Origin: Basidiobolus meristosporus CBS 931.73
Taxonomy: Eukaryota; Basidiobolomycota; Basidiobolomycetes; Basidiobolales; Basidiobolaceae
Direction: 5' to 3'
DNA: 64,000 nt
Assembly (NCBI GenBank): GCA_002104905.1
Contig: MCFE01000035.1
Coordinates: 141,624-205,623, forward strand
Both the position numbers and the translations under genes were made by a program. Position 1 is the first letter of the stretch. Every line of letters starts with the position of its first letter. The notes beneath the pieces are model-generated. The model saw only the letters and a program-made list of their open reading frames with translations, made no database searches and had not been told where the DNA came from. Below, piece by piece: positions 21,091 to 32,448 of this stretch.

Positions 21091-24000
21091 ATGGCTGATC
21101 GCCGTCGTTTCTCTTTGAGTTCACCATTAGTAGAGTCCAGTGTGGCTCAGATTCAGGATACTCCCAATTTATTCCACTGTTCAGGTGTGGTAGAGAGGAC
21201 ACAATCCGAAAGAGCTGGTGTTGGTCTGTTCCAATGCCAGCGTATATCGGTCACCCCAAGCTCCATAGATGACCTGAGTTTGGATAGTTTGGACGCGTCG
21301 GAAATCGAATGTTCTATGAAGCCCTTTCCACCCAAACAATTCCCAAAGTTGACCTTGAGCTCGTTTCGTGAAAAAGAGGGAACAGCGGAAGTAAAGAAAC
21401 TGGTGAATTCCTCTCAAAACAAAGGTGGACTGCTGGCACCACTGCTTTCCTTGGAACGAATCACACTAACCCACACCCTATTTGCTTGACAGTCTCTTTC
21501 TCTACGAACACAAGACACCTGACGGGGCAATCGTTTTTGATTGATACCTTTTCTTCCGAAGACAACGACACTATCGAGCCAACCTGCCTTCCCTACAAAC
21601 GAGCGCTATTAACCTCACCAGATAGTGCGTTGTCAGGGTCAGCAAGGCTCAGTGAAACTCAAAATGGTAAACCATCTTCCTCTACCCAACTTCTGCCGTA
21701 GCCCACTCCTTTCTAAAGCTTTGCCTTACTTTGGGCCGCAGTGTCCCAAGCGATGAAAATGGAGGATGGCTCATTTGAGTGTATATCCGACACCATGTCT
21801 GATCAATCGATCGTTCACTCCACTCCCAAAAACTCCAGCTTGGAGCTCATCCCCGATTCTCACTCGGGACACAAAGGGAATTCTAAATTCGAAAGAAACC
21901 AGGAGATGTCCCCTCTCTCGTCAAGAGCGCCATACACCCCTCGTAGCCAAGACAGGGTCATTGTGTCTGAGACACCCGAGTCGGAATCTTCCCCATGTCC
22001 AAACAAATCGTCCGCCTCATCAGATCTGATTTATTCTAATACGATCGTTGCTTCACCAACCATCGCTGTATCTAAAGCTGAAAGAAATGGTTATGACGAA
22101 ATGGAAAAAGCGCTACCTAGAGAAAGCTTCCTCCCGAACAAGATTAAGCTACGAGGGACGAGGCAAGAAATCATCGACCCAAGTGTCAGCCCGAGTCACA
22201 TCCAACCGAGCACTTCTCACAAGAAATCCAATTTCAGCGTTGGTCCTACGGTCATCTCACAGACCCCCTCTCGGCTTTTGCGTAAACTGTACCGTAGAAG
22301 TGGAGGAAAAGATATGTTGCAAAATCGACTGAAAAGCCGCCTTAAGGCCCCTACATTGATCGGGAAGCGCTCCCTCAGGAATCTACCAAGCGGCACCCAT
22401 GCAGAAAAGCCCAGTCATTCACCTTCTGTACCCCAGAGCATCGCTCCACCCAAGACTTTGGAGGTTGTGCATCTGCCAGCAAATCCCCCCGACAAATCAG
22501 TTAACGCCCTTTCAGAACAGAATGAAGAGTTCCAAGAGCCTTCTCTTTCGGATAAACCTTGGATCGATTCAAGCAGTTTTCGGAAGCCTGGACGGCCCAG
22601 CCCTCCCAAACAAGAAGGAAACAACGAGCCAATGGACAAAGAGGACGCAATGCAGTTTCAAGTCGAGCTTCAGTACACATTTTCCCAGGACCATGATACA
22701 TCGGTCTCAGAGCTGGCTGAAGACTTGGATCGGTATCAAGCAGTGAGTGCCGGCAATGTGAGTTCCGGAGGCGTCACACCCCAGCCGAAGGCCAGCTCGC
22801 AACAGGTAAAAAGGGAGTGTGTGCCACTTGAATCGAAATTCCTTTTCAACAGCCAACCACATGCTAAATCGAGCGAATCCTCATCGCTCGAGAACGCAAT
22901 AGTCCACCGAAAATCCCCTCCCTCCGCCTCCGCCTCCGCCTCCACCCTCAAACTCACCGAGATTCCTATTCCGATTCTTCCAAGTCAGTCGGGGAGCTTC
23001 GATTCCGGTCAAGCCAGTTCTGTCAGTAAGCTTGAGGGCAACCTCTTGAAACGAGGAAAGTCGAGATCCAAAATCTCCGCAAATCCCAAACTGCCTCCAA
23101 GCGAAAAAGAATGCTCACCGCATGCTTCATTCGAGTCCTCATTCAACACGCCAACTGGCCATACGATTGATTTCATTCCGCCCTGTCCATCGTCAATAAA
23201 TCCTTCACAGAAGGCCAAGGAGCTAAACCCGCTAGATACCTCACATCCAGCCATTCCTTCAGCATCTAGCCAGCCTGTTCCTTCGCAGTCCGAGAATCCC
23301 TCATCCCCTACCCCTGAGGATAGTTCATCTAGAAAGTGCTCGACCGAATCTTCTTTTGACCATGATACCTCTTCTGCCTCATGGTTAGCCACAGCAGAGC
23401 CCTTAGGAAACTTGCCTGGAAGTGCCAAATCTAACCCGCCTCAATCGAAGCCGGGAAATAACGTTAAGGGCAAACATACCACCATATCTGCCGATATAGT
23501 GTATAGTAGTCAGAATTCCCAAGGTAGCCCGCTGGTCAGTAAAGTCCAGGATTCAGAGCAGCGTGACTGTTTTGCGAGACCGCAGTCGCCATCGAGAAGT
23601 ACCCCAAAGGCTCCACATGCGGTTCGGCCGAAAGAGGTCGTCCCAGATTCCTGTGATATCGTTGGCGACGAGACGTTGAGAATGCTTCCTTCACTAAATC
23701 CGGCATCGAGAAAGAGCTCCGTTAAAAGATGTAGAGAAGATGAAGAGGGTCCAGCGAGACCCTCGAAGCGAGGAAAGCCCGAAGATCCCGAGAAAATTCC
23801 CACGTGTGATGAATCGGTTGCGGCTCATGACGAAGATGAATGTTCGGTGGAGAGCAATCACGCCACCCGTGGCCCCTGCTCCATCACCGCTCGAATCACC
23901 TCTAGAGGCTCAGCCCTTATCACGCCCTCACCAACCCAAATCCCAAAGGCTGACACCAACATTGTCACCGAGGTTGCGGGTACCCAATTTCTCGCCACAC

Positions 24001-25763
24001 CACCATCATCAACACCCGCCGCCGTAAAGCTCGATGGACCTGCGAGTTGTTTGGAGCCTCCTACCCCTCATGGCCAGCCATCCAAGGAATCATATTCACG
24101 TAAGTGTACCATCAAAAGCAGAGACAGCCTACCAGAGTCATCATGTAGCGATAGTCGCCAGCCAACTACTGAGAAGGACAAAAGAGTAGGCAGAAGGGCG
24201 AAGAGCAAGGATGCCTCGTTCGAGAGGTTCTCTTCATCTTCTTCATCAGAAGATCCTCAGTTGCCGGCAAGCTATCAGGCCGATGAGCGAGTTTGGGCGA
24301 AATGGGAAGGGGACTCGCATTATTATTCGGCTACAGTCGTGGCGGCGGAGGCCACTGCGAGATACAAGGTGAAATTCGACGATGGTGATGAAGGGAGCTG
24401 CGAAATATCCTGCTTGCGCCCCTTGCTCTTGCTGAAGAACACCACGATCTTCGCGGTGAAGACGAAGCGACACATGTTCGAGGCGAGAGTGATATCTTCA
24501 AAGCCCAAAGAACACTACGAGATCGAATTTGTGGATTCCTCGCACGAGAGGCGGATTGTCCAGTCCAAAGAGATTATCCTGGATGAGCATATGCTCGCAT
24601 GTCTGGACCAAAAGGTAGATCGTTGGGAGGAGCATCGCGTTCTCCTGTGCAAACAACCCACCGAAAATGTAAATTCCTACGTCAGTGAGGACAAGCAGGG
24701 GGTCAAAGAAGGTAAGGCAAGATCGAGCTGGCTCGAGTCCAACATGGAATCTAACCTTGTGTTTAGAGCTTTTCAAGGGGCTTGGCTTCTTGATCACCAA
24801 CATACGGACCAACAACAGCGAGGAGAGGAAATGCGGCGGTGAAGAAAGCATTGAAGGTAACTGGTGAACCCAGCTTCTAGATAAATGGTCTCCTGCTTAC
24901 TCAAGTGCTGATGATAGGGAAATTTGTGGACGACTTCGAGAGAAGCAAAATCTCGGTGCTGATTAAGAAGCACGGAGGTGTCATCATCTCGGACTTTTCC
25001 GACGTCTACAGCGGCCGCGACAGGAATCCCAACCCCAAAGTTGCGGGGGATGTCAAGAAAGTATTTGTGATCGCCAGCAGCTCTAAACGGACCAAGAAGT
25101 ATCTTATGGCACTTGCCCTGGGGGTTCCCCGGGTCTCGAGTGTTTGGGTTGCCGAGTGCGCTAGACAGGTATGTAGCATGGAAGCCGTACCAAAGGGAAA
25201 ACAATTGACCGATTCATGGAAACATCCCAAACGCAGAACAAGCTACTAAACCACCAAGGATATCAGCTTTGTAACGGCTGGTCAAGGGAATTGAACGCCT
25301 TTGCGTCAAGTATATCCTCCGATCAAAACGACGGGCTGTTTAACCAAATGACCATGTACATCAACGGGAGCAACACATTCAGGGTAGGTATCGCTCAAGC
25401 AGGTGTTGGTGTGCTGCATGCTAACGATTCCAATGGGCCATCCATCAGTCCGACTGGGAGTCTACTCTTGAGGCCGGCGGGGCGTCGATCTTGACCAAAA
25501 AGACCCTCACGAACCCTTCGGTCAACCTGGCGAAACCGATCCTATGCGATTATGTGATCAGCGAAAAGGCCCCTACCAGCAAATTCCTCGAGACGGTAAG
25601 ACGTCGTCTGCGATGCGCAAACTACTTGAATTCCCCTGATGACGAGCAAGACATCTATCCCAAATTGGTCACCGCCGAATGGGCTGTGCAATGTCTGGTC
25701 AACCAGCGCTTGACTGGTTGGAATCGACACGAAGCCTACACGAAATGGGACCACCCGAAATGA
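21091..25763 (+). CDS. DNA-damage checkpoint adaptor with Tudor and tandem BRCT domains (Crb2/Rad9/53BP1 type)
   Basis: Seven exons: 21091-21424, 21493-21666, 21742-24711, 24767-24856, 24918-25168, 25237-25383, 25449-25763. Total 4281 nt (1426 aa). The first about 1010 residues are Ser/Pro-rich and disordered, with many S-Q and T-Q dipeptides, the preferred sites of ATM/ATR kinases. A tandem Tudor module (about 1012-1125) begins D-E-R-V-W-A-K-W-E-G-D-S-H-Y-Y and continues Y-K-V-K-F-D-D-G-D; it should bind methylated histone H4. Two BRCT repeats follow: L-F-K-G-L-G-F-L-I-T-N (about 1160-1285) and S-D-W-E-S-T-L-E-A-G-G-A-S-I (about 1310-1426, ending K-L-V-T-A-E-W-A-V-Q-C-L). This order is that of 53BP1, S. 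pombe Crb2 and S. cerevisiae Rad9. These proteins link damaged chromatin to checkpoint kinase activation. No FHA or other enzyme domain is seen. Confidence 0.9.
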
Positions 25764-25927
25764 TCCCGGGGGCCAAGGCGATGGAGGAGGGAATGGGTGC
25801 AGGCAAACTCTAGTAAATATTTCGGAACCTGGTGTAAATAGAATGATTCATCTGGATGGAATAAATGGCAGATTTATTTTTATTGCATGTATGGAGGTGG
25901 TTCTATACGGAGAGGGTCCGTGGTTGT

Positions 25928-27585
25928 TCAGGGTTGCTTCTTGGGATGCTTGATGCTAAGGCACCAGATGTCGAAGTACTCGCACACCTCATGAATCACT
26001 GAAATAGCAAAATGGGCGTAGATGACGATGGAATAGACCAAGGCCAGAAGGACATAGTGGTACTCGTACTCCATTGGGAAAAGGGAGTTCCTAGGTGAGG
26101 GAAATTGAATGCCTGGGGTGTAGGCTACCTAGGGGTTCGAGGAGACTTACCAGTTGAAATACGCGGGAAGTGAAGCGTTCAGCGAACCCAAGATTAGCGG
26201 AAGGTACACTCGATGGAAGAATGGGAACGGGGCTTTGGTAACGTGGGCAAGAATGATGCGGCCAACCATATATCCGAAAGAGCATCCGCAATACACCATG
26301 AATATGGTCAAGTGGCTGGTCACAATCGTTGGTGAAGCCAGCAACCAATTGTACACCAGTGCGACAGTTCCAATAAACGGCAGAAGTCCCATCAGCGCCA
26401 CCGCTGGTGACTTGTTGTTCTTTCTTGCCGATCCGACAACATTGATGATACTAAAAGCAAGATTAGAATCCAGCGAGCCGATGCGATTGGTGTCGTGGCA
26501 CTAACCTATTGACGACGTTGCTGCCAAGTATGATCATCGAGAGTACGTTGAGGAATACGTTGGTAGGGTAATCAGGGATCCAAGTCAACGCGTCAGGTGC
26601 CAGCCCAAGAACCTGGCGCAAGGGCAATCTCCAAAAGGCTGAGCCGCCTTCTATGTGTAATGTAATGCTATCTTAGAACTGCTCAATTCCGTAGGGAACC
26701 GACTGCCCCATCACTTACCTAGCAGCCCGGTTAAAATGAATAAGCTGACAAGCATTACGATTCCCTCCACTGGACCGCTGAAGTAGCCGAGATAAAGAGT
26801 TCCGGTATGGTACTCCTCCCAAGTCGAAAGGTAGAAGTTGCTAGTTGCTATGAAATCGTCAGCCGCTATTGGATCTACATTCAGATTGGATATCGGCTAC
26901 TTACTGGAAAGAAGTGTTACCGCCGTCATCCAGGATTGACCTATTCCCAACACAGATGCGGAAACAATGGTCCCTAACTATGGAGCATGGTGAGCAGATC
27001 TAACAGTATCTCCTCTTGAACTAGGAACTTACTGCAGTGTTTAATGCGTCACAGCCTACGTTGAGAACAGTCAATAAATTTTTCAATGACCAAGAGTATG
27101 GAGCCTACTACCGTGGTCGAACATTTCGCCCAGAGGTCCGGAAGTCCCGGTGCGTCGGGCCTGTTTACCATCAATAGCGTCAAGAGACGCGTAAACCCAG
27201 AGACCGATAGCGTAGCTAGAAAGTGTGTGAGAACGCCGCGCGTTGAACAAGTGCTGTGAGTGGAAAGTACATACGTGAAATACACCCAATTCGGAACCGG
27301 CTGACTCAAAGTCGGATCCAAAATCATGACAGTAAGGAAATTCACGATAACACACGAGAAGCCGAGGAGTGTTATGAGGTTGGGCCTAAATACAAAAATA
27401 CACGTTGGAACTAGCACTACACGTAGAAGAGAAACAGCGAAACCCTACGCCATCCACATTGGGAAAAACTCCACCAGTCTTGTCCAGTATGCTTGCAGCA
27501 CATACTTGGATAGAAGAGATTTGTCAACACCACTGTATCGGTAATTCGACAAGTTCTTGAGGTACTGTTTCTGTATGTACGGCAT
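25928..27585 (-). CDS. EPT1: CDP-alcohol phosphotransferase: choline/ethanolamine phosphotransferase (Cpt1/Ept1)
   Basis: Nine exons on the minus strand: 27585-27449, 27385-27275, 27215-27112, 27055-27033, 26977-26905, 26847-26719, 26650-26506, 26450-26151, 26090-25928. Total 1185 nt (394 aa), the usual length. The CDP-alcohol signature DG(x)2AR(x)8G(x)3D(x)3D is complete across exons 3 and 4 (D-G-K-Q-A-R through G-E-M-F-D-H-G-C-D). The N-terminus ([12 protein letters not shown], then P-N-L-I-T-L-L-G) is that of the Cpt1/Ept1 family. Several transmembrane helices follow. The enzyme transfers phosphocholine or phosphoethanolamine from the CDP form to diacylglycerol in the ER, the last Kennedy-pathway step. 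Choline versus ethanolamine preference cannot be read from sequence. Exon 4 is only 23 nt. It ends tail to tail with the checkpoint adaptor gene, 164 bp away. Confidence 0.93.
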
Positions 27586-28039
27586 TCTGAGCGAGCTTCA
27601 AGGTGTAGTTGCTCCTTCGACAACTTGCACAAAGCTTTCCCGGAATGAGCTAAAATTGGAATGTGGATTGGATTTTTTTGTCTGTGTACATATTCGAACC
27701 AATGACTCGCATGGGGGTATTGATCATATTCCCGGCTCCAATGAACTATCATATGATCGCACATTGACCAATGAGTACGAATGAAATAGAGTTCAAAACC
27801 GCTACCACAGTTGGCTAGATATCATCGCACAAAGGGGAATGGCGTCGCAGGTTTCTGCATACGCAAACAACCAAGTCCTTGGGTACCCTCCGAAGGCTGG
27901 CTTTGTTTTTTCTCAAGTTTGGAAGTACGCGGGTTACACGTGGTAAATAAACTGTTGGACTTATTGAAAAGACCCGACCTCGAGTATGGGCGGTTCGTTT
28001 AGGTATTTTCTTCCTGCGACATAGCCAGGATTGTTGGAC
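27586..28039. promoter_or_regulatory. Divergent promoter region between EPT1 and KEX2
   Basis: 454 bp separate the two start codons, so both promoters must lie here. No other gene is seen and no specific factor site is claimed. Confidence 0.5.
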
Positions 28040-30464
28040 ATGCGGCACTCACCACCAATCACCGCTTTTTTCTTGGCGTACTTTTCGACGACGTTGGGCT
28101 GGGATCTGGTAAGGCAAAATCATCAGGAGCACCATTATTATGCTATACATTCCACCGCTCCGGTAGAAGTGGCTCAGCTGTTGGCCCTGGTGCACCACGG
28201 TCAAATCGGAGAGCTGGAGAACTACCACCTTTTCTCCTGTCCAAAAATGGGGGAGCACGAGGATCCAGTCGGTCAGCAGGTCGAACAGTTGCAAAAGCTT
28301 CGGTCTGAGGGCCAGCTGGAAAAGCGTTCTTTGTCTGCTTTGTCAAGCATATCTTCACTGGAGAAACAAATACCTCGACTTCGAAGCAAGCGAGGCTTAA
28401 TTCCTCCTCCTCCTCACAGCGCAGCTATTTTTCGCAATAGAACTGCACCCAACAATTCGTATTTGGAAGATCCCATGTTCCAAAAACAATGGTTCTTGGT
28501 ATGTATTTGATGTTGCATAGTGGCTAGAAGCCAGCTAATGTCCCGTTGTTTGCCATAGCATAACAGTGCCAAGAACGATATCAATGTGACTGGTGTATGG
28601 GAGCAAGGTATCACGGGTAAGGGAGTGGTGGTGGCAATACTGGATGATGGACTGGACATGTACAATAAGGATCTCGCGAGCAATTACGTTAGTGTTTCTT
28701 CAGAAAGTCCGCTGACTCGAACATATACTGATGGTTGCGGATTAGTTTGCTGAGGGCTCGTTTGACTTCAACGACCATGTCAGTCAACCAAAGCCTCGCC
28801 TGTCGGACGACTACCACGGCACCCGTTGCGCCGGGGAGATAGCCGCGGCGAAAAACGACTTTTGCGGGATCGGGGTAGCGTATGAAGCGAAAGTGGCCGG
28901 TAATCCAGAGCATGCCAGTGAGGTGGGATTCGTAGTTGCTGATGGTTGATATTAGGATTGCGGATATTGTCAGGGAAGATCACTGACACTGATGAAGCGC
29001 TGGCCATCAATTATCAATACCAGAAGAACCAAGTATATTCTTGCAGTTGGGGGCCTCCCGACGATGGCAAATCGATGGATGGCCCCAAGGGGTTGATCTT
29101 GTACGCTCTCATGAATGGGATCCAAAAAGGACGAGGTGGGAAAGGAAGCATCTTCATTTTCGCATCCGGGAACGGCGGGTCCCACGATGACAACTGCAAT
29201 TTCGACGGATATACCAACAGCATCTACACCGTGACCATTGGGGCTATCGATCATACCAACTCCCATCCATACTATTCCGAAAGCTGTGCTGCACAGCTGG
29301 CGGTGTCCTATAGTAGCGGGCAAGGTAACTCCATAGTACGTATTTTCAGTATCGGATCAGTAGTACATCTCAGCTAGAACTCAGCCCTCCCCTACTTCTA
29401 CAGTACACCACCGATGTTGGCCCTGCGAGTTGCTCCAACTTGCATGGAGGGACATCGGCTGCCGCCCCCTTGGCCGCAGGAATCATTGCTCTCGTGCTTT
29501 CCATTCGGTAAGTAGGGCAAGCACGGAACGAGGAGATGGCCCGTACTCACTTCTCCTGTTTTCATAGCCCGGATTTGCATTGGCGAGATATCCAGCATCT
29601 TTGCGTCCAGACTGCAGTTCCTGTATCGCTGAAAGATGACGACTGGAAACCGACCACGGCTGGCCGACTATTCAATCACAAGTTTGGTTATGGAAAGCTT
29701 GATGCCTACCGAATGGTGGCAGCAGCAAAAACATTCCAATCGTTGGGCTCCCAAATTCGCCTGGAAACCCCTATTCAGGTGGTCAGAAAGAAGATCCCTC
29801 AGGACGAGCATGGCGTCAACAGTACAATCGAGATCACCGAGACAGAGACTGACTCTCTCCAACTTCGTGTACTAGAACACATCACTATTCGTGTGAACAT
29901 CAATCACTCCAGACGAGGCGATCTGGAGGTGTATCTCATTTCCCCAAACCAGGTTGTCTCACAACTAGCCGCCCGCCGTAGACTCGATGAGAACAAAACT
30001 GGGATAATCAACTGGACGTTCATGTCAGTCAAGCATTGGTAAGCTATGATATGCTACTCAGCATCCAGGTCCATCCATTGACATTGCCACACAGGGACGA
30101 GTCGCCAATAGGGAATTGGACACTCCAAGTGATTGACCGGGTGAACCCCAATGCGGGTGGGGATTTTCTCGATTGGGCCATCATCATGTTTGGGGTCGAA
30201 TCGAATCCAAATCTCAAGAATCGGGTAGCAATTGCCAAGGATCTTACAGCGGGGGTCACAGTGGTATCCCCTACGGACGTTAGCCGGTCCTTGGCACTGA
30301 ACATTTTCGCAGTGCTTGGCGTTGTGGGAATCGCATGCTTGATTGTAAAAAGATCCCAAGAGAGAGGTTGGTACAGAGAAGTCACGCCTGAATGTACCAC
30401 GGACGAGGCTCAATCAACCAACGAGAGTACAAATCGATTGTTAGAAAGTAGTCCATCCGGCTGA
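28040..30464 (+). CDS. KEX2: Kexin, calcium-dependent subtilisin-like proprotein convertase
   Basis: Seven exons: 28040-28498, 28559-28687, 28746-28899, 28956-29335, 29404-29507, 29568-30038, 30095-30464. Total 2067 nt (688 aa). The ATG at 28040 starts a signal peptide (A-F-F-L-A-Y-F core). A prodomain follows with two Lys-Arg sites (E-K-R-S and S-K-R-G) suitable for self-processing. The catalytic triad is intact: Asp about 182 in I-L-D-D-G-L-D, His about 220 in Y-H-G-T-R-C-A-G, Ser about 392 in H-G-G-T-S-A-A-A-P, with oxyanion Asn in A-S-G-N-G-G. A P-domain ends about 600 (G-D-F-L-D-W). A single transmembrane helix ([14 protein letters not shown]) and a cytosolic tail with a Trp-Tyr follow, as in the late-Golgi yeast enzyme. 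It cleaves secreted precursors after dibasic sites. The Ser/Thr stalk before the helix is short. Confidence 0.95.
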
Positions 30465-30709
30465 GAGAGTACGGCACTCTACCCGTATCTTCGTAATTTC
30501 CGAAAGAATCAACCGCACCTACCAGCATGATGGAGCCGTGACAAGCATCATCAGACGTGGGAGAAGTGGGTTTCAATTGGAGCCGCTGTGCACGGAGGAA
30601 TTGAGCTTTAATGGCAATTCTTCACATTATGTAACATACTTGACTCATTATGTCCAATCGTATATTATACTAGAAACAATTAAATGTACAGTCATTTGAT
30701 ACAAAGAAA

Positions 30710-31721
30710 TCAGCCCTGTGCTAAGGGGGATGTTAGTTTCACCTGAGACTGGGAGTCGTCCACTTCAGTAACTTTATTTTCATCGTCAGCATCGATGAAT
30801 CCAAGCTCAATTGATTGCTTGTCTGGATCCTCCATGTTGACCACGAAAGTCCTTAGTGGTTTGGCGTTGCGCGAAGTGTGGTCATCTGAGGAGCCTCCGC
30901 TACAGCTAAAAGCATTCGGCCTCAACCTGGACGTGAGCCCTTCGTACAACAACTTCGAATAGATACTCCCTGGGAGGGCCTGAAGGTGAGCGATCACGAC
31001 CACGATACATATCTACCGATTACTTACAGAATAGCGTCATGGACATAACTGCGAAATATCCCTGCCAGAGGCTGTTTCCTAGCACGCTGGTCAAGCCGAG
31101 GAATTGCAAGAGCGAGGCGATGGCAAAGTACGCCACTCCGTCTCTCTGTAGCGCTTCCTTGATGCGTAATTTGAAATCCCGGGATCTTCTCAGGCTGGAT
31201 AGGGCGAAGTAGAATAAACAGAGGGCCAAAAGACCCATGTCCACCAGCCCCGTGGCCTGTATGTTGATTTGAGGTAAGCTTAATTGGCATAGTGGCTCGC
31301 TGTGAATGTCCAATGCTATCAACGTGGGCGCCATCAAAGAGATCTTGACCAAGCTAAAGACGCCTCCGATAAGAATGATCACTTTGGACTTGCCGTATAG
31401 TGCGTACGCCTTTAGAACCAGTAGCCACCCTACAGAGGCTGAGGAAAGGTAGTAGAATACGATGTTTAGATACGTGCCCAGTACACAGTCCTGATCAAGC
31501 ATTAGTGAGTGCAGCACATTGCTCAGGGTAGCAATAAACCCCAGGGCGGACTGAAACAAACAGACCATATGACTGAAGCTTCGTTTCTGCCGTACCAGTA
31601 GTAGAGAATTGTAGGAGGTACTCCAAAAAACAATCAGCGAAATGGAATTCACCACCAGGTGAACATTTGTCTGATAGAACAGCTCACGCTCCGCCGTGTA
31701 CTCATGCGAGGGATCGGCCAT
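30710..31721 (-). CDS. Seven-helix membrane protein of unknown family
   Basis: Two exons, 31721-31028 and 30969-30710, give 954 nt (317 aa). The intron (30970-31027) uses donor GTAAGT and the acceptor CTCCCAG; an AG ten bases earlier gives the wrong frame. About seven hydrophobic helices fill residues 20-235, with an outside N-terminus predicted by the charged loops. A hydrophilic C-terminal tail of about 80 residues is Ser/Asp-rich. This outline fits a fungal GPCR-like receptor, but no family motif (Ste2, Ste3, Gpr1, PQ-loop, rhodopsin) is recognised. Transporter or scaffold roles remain open. It is convergent with KEX2, 245 bp apart. Confidence 0.7.
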
Positions 31722-32448
31722 GGTTTCGTAGTCAATAGCTATCTGTTGGGTAAATGCTCTCCTTTCAGAGGTTTCTTGGGCTGAGGTTTACACGGAAGGA
31801 ATATTGTGGTGGTGTATAGTTGCCAAGACTGCTCGGCTTGGGCGCTTTTAAATCAATTGCTCTGTGGTACTAGTATATATGGATTGATGAAATGGGAAGG
31901 GGATATGGGATGATGCGGGCGGGGGGTGAGCCTACTTCCGCCCGCTTTGGTCGAAAATCCAACCACCCAATATATGTGGAGTAGGGAGCATTGGACTGTT
32001 TGTGTGCAAATCAAGCATATGATGGATCACTCTCCCTTAAAAGCGCTGCCCATTTAGTAACATGCAAATCACGATTTCCAGAAATAGCTGGTTCATATTG
32101 AATCGCCTATCAATATCAAGATGCCTTCATGTAGAGTGGTCATTGCCTTACTTCATCCCTAACCAGTCCAACCGGTTCTTGTGCCATATAGTTTGGTTCC
32201 TAGAGTCTGAGCTATTTTATTTGTTTGCATTATCAACAATCCATGGTAGCGCCTACTCAACGGCACTATGCAAGAAAATAGACCAGCAGAAAGTGCTCAA
32301 ATGGTTAAGCAAACAGACCAGCTTATGGATGCTTAGATACTTACCCGAAGGAGCCGAGAGGTACAAGTAATCTATAGTTGGGTTGAGGCTGTACATTCAA
32401 ATCAATGTCTGTATAAGTGATGGTGCAAATCGATTGGTACTACATTGT
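31722..32448. other. Intergenic: membrane protein promoter side to CENP-C 3' end
   Basis: It holds the upstream region of the seven-helix gene. A 102-codon plus-strand frame (32062-32370) is present but lacks any recognised motif and is left uncalled. Confidence 0.4.

Noticed and set aside
32062-32370. 102-codon plus-strand frame between the seven-helix gene and CENP-C
   Set aside because: Composition is ordinary and nothing is recognisable. It lies in the upstream region of the seven-helix gene, and random frames of this size are expected.
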